Assembly: GCA_905250115.1 (NCBI GenBank)
Contig: CAJNOI010000064.1
Span: 62,001-126,000 of the forward strand
Source: Adineta steineri
Lineage: Eukaryota > Rotifera > Eurotatoria > Adinetida > Adinetidae
Length of the DNA stretch: 64,000 nucleotides
Reading direction: 5' to 3'
The position numbers and the translations under genes were made by a program. This document shows positions 62,829 through 64,000 of the stretch, one piece after another. Under the pieces are notes generated by a model that saw only the letters and a list, made by a program, of their open reading frames with translations, made no database searches and was not told where the DNA came from. The number at the start of each line of letters is the position of its first letter. Position 1 is the first letter of the stretch.

Positions 62829-63224
62829 AATAATTTTAATTTTTTTATTGAATGTGAAGAACTGTAAATTATGATTGATAATATAAGGATGACAACTATC
62901 ATATCGACGTTTCGACTAACTTCAGTAGTCATTAACAAGATACTCCTTATTCCAGCACCACCACCTACGCTGATAATTATCATAACTGTGTCTCAATACT
63001 TCACGAATTGATTTAAAACTATACAATTGATGAGACAAATAATATAATGATTATCGGTATAGATGGTGGTGCTGGAATAAGGAGTATCTTGTTAATGACC
63101 ACTGAAGTTGGTCGAAACGTCGATATGATAGATGTTATCCTATTATTTCATAATTTTATAGTTCCTCACAATAAAAAATTAAAATTTCGTATTATTTTAT
63201 TATTTGTCTCATCAATTATATAGT
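62829..63224. repeat. Inverted repeat with TIR-bounded right unit and compensated hairpin
   Basis: The left arm (62829 to about 62981) is an inverted copy of about 63050-63190. In a 68-bp core (62896-62963) they differ at only two positions. The right unit is bounded by a 27-bp inverted repeat with one mismatch (63018-63044 and 63198-63224, starting ACTATA). Each arm holds a small hairpin: GACTA/TAGTC at 62914-62930 and GACCA/TGGTC at 63097-63113. In the orientation of the right arm the hairpin is followed by GAAACGTCG. The two arm differences sit opposite each other in this stem and keep it paired. It is probably a pair of mobile-element copies. Confidence 0.7.
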
Positions 63225-63848
63225 ATTAAATAGTTTTCTTGAAAAATATGTCTAATACATAATTATATGTTTAAAAAAACTGATACTATTCTCTTTAAAA
63301 AAAAATACATCAGTTGAGAATTATTAGTAGTATTACCTAAAAATACTCAGATATATTATTTTGACTGATTATCATAATTAATAATCATTTTATATTGTTT
63401 AAGAAAGTTAGAATAAGGTGTATCAACGTTCTCAAAAACAAATATCATTTAACTAGGTTTCTTCTAAAAATAATTTGAAATGCATTTTAAATTAGTAAAT
63501 CGGTTGATTCACATCCACTTCGGTCATTGATCACAATTATTCCCCAACATTTTGATACTTTCTCTATATTAGTGAACTATCCTACAAAATATGTTTGATT
63601 ATATTTTTTTCTCTCCTATAAATATCTTTACAGATCACTGTATATAAATGAGGTACCATTAATAATATTCCTTAAATCATGTGTGTTTTTATATTTAATA
63701 ATAAAAAATCAATAGACATATATATGTATATTATCTCATATATTTACAATCAAAACATTAAGAAAACATTTTGTCCGTTTTCAAAAATGATCTGACGAAA
63801 TTTATTTTCAAATAAATGATACAATTATTTAAATAAACTCTATAAGAA
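63225..63848. other. Intergenic, no gene seen
   Basis: AT-rich 3' flank of the partial calpain paralogue. No repeat or coding signal found. Confidence 0.5.
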
Positions 63849-64000
63849 TTAAAATGCTCGTGGTGAATGAAGATCATGTCGAACAGTTTTAATTGGTGGT
63901 ATTGTATTACTCATTTGAGTATCATGTTTACATGAATATGAATAACTTAATTGAGCCGATCCACTTCGTTTATCAGTCCATTCTGTAATAAATACCAATT
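63849..64000 (-). CDS. Calpain-15-like paralogue, 3' end only (cut by window)
   Basis: The minus strand reads FITEWTDKRSGSAQLSYSYS and ends HDLHSPRAF with a stop at 63849-63851. It aligns with the end of the calpain gene at 59374 (ITEWAHKHNESAQLSYSYL, then the same HDLHSPRAF). About 50 codons are visible and the gene continues beyond position 64000. The two copies are in direct orientation, about 4.5 kb between stop codons, so this is a tandem duplication. Confidence 0.85.
   Translation of the reverse strand, partial: LVFITEWTDKRSGSAQLSYSYSCKHDTQMSNTIPPIKTVRHDLHSPRAF

Noticed and set aside
63097..63125. Hammerhead ribozyme (CTGAAG ... GAAACGTC)
   Set aside because: CTGAAG lies in the loop of the GACCA/TGGTC hairpin instead of between stems, and the CUGANGA consensus is not met, so the three-stem hammerhead fold cannot be drawn. 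The covariation itself is reported as a finding.
1..64000. CRISPR arrays, bacterial operons, tRNA or rRNA genes
   Set aside because: The spliced genes and metazoan domains show eukaryotic nuclear DNA. No spacer-repeat array, rRNA-like stretch or cloverleaf with a GGTTCGAATCC-type arm was found by eye; a tRNAscan run would be decisive for tRNAs.

Overview
The window is a piece of an animal nuclear genome. It is strongly AT-rich, uses the standard code, and its genes are split by GT-AG introns that are mostly 45-80 bp. Gene content (single-exon and two-exon rhodopsin-like GPCRs, a PAN/LamG secreted protein, tandem paralogues, genes of bacterial or fungal flavour, many short transposon relics) fits a bdelloid rotifer best. 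That assignment is inference, not proof.

Layout. 0-4.2 kb: a secreted Cys protein gene with an in-frame TGA, then a membrane-anchored GMC oxidoreductase. 5.6-6.0 kb: a decayed LRR-like fragment ending at a telomere-like G-rich foldback. 6.5-9.9 kb: a 17-exon M13 (neprilysin-type) metalloprotease. 12.0-17.2 kb: a 50-bp minisatellite, a TATA-driven small secreted peptide and a VIT/VWA protein that may be one transcription unit, in noticeably less AT-rich DNA. 17.6-18.6 kb: gene relics. 19.0 kb: a hAT-type MITE. 19.4-22.8 kb: a tandem trio of unrecognised four-exon, four-membrane-segment proteins. 23.8-24.3 kb: two more inverted-repeat elements. 24.8-25.8 kb: an intronless Sur1/Och1-type mannosyltransferase. 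26.6-33.6 kb: three GPCRs. 35.8-37.2 kb: a PAN/LamG secreted protein. 39.3 kb: a small duplicated-domain protein of bacterial type. 40.0-40.8 kb: a GNAT acetyltransferase. 41.1-44.2 kb: a PDZ-PDZ-macro-PARP protein. 45.9-46.8 kb: a 938-bp transposon with 194-bp inverted repeats. 47.0-47.2 kb: a GPCR 3' fragment beside a second telomere-like foldback. 47.7-49.6 kb: a membrane-anchored FMN 2-hydroxyacid oxidase. 51.0-52.0 kb: an intronless GPCR. 53.7-55.8 kb: a coiled-coil/LRR protein. 56.4-57.1 kb: a RING/TRAF zinc-finger protein. 59.4-61.8 kb: a calpain-15-like protease, with the 3' end of a tandem paralogue cut by the window edge at 63.85-64.0 kb. 62.8-63.2 kb: an inverted repeat holding a small hairpin with compensatory changes.

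The genes do not form one pathway; this is an ordinary gene-rich eukaryotic interval with many paralogues and mobile-element relics. The best leads are the PDZ-PDZ-macro-PARP architecture, the four-membrane-segment gene trio, the compensated hairpin, the long-TIR element, and truncated gene fragments that abut TGTGGG-like DNA. Gene models were built by hand from splice signals and reading phase. All multi-exon models except the 5' end of the M13 gene close in frame from ATG to stop.
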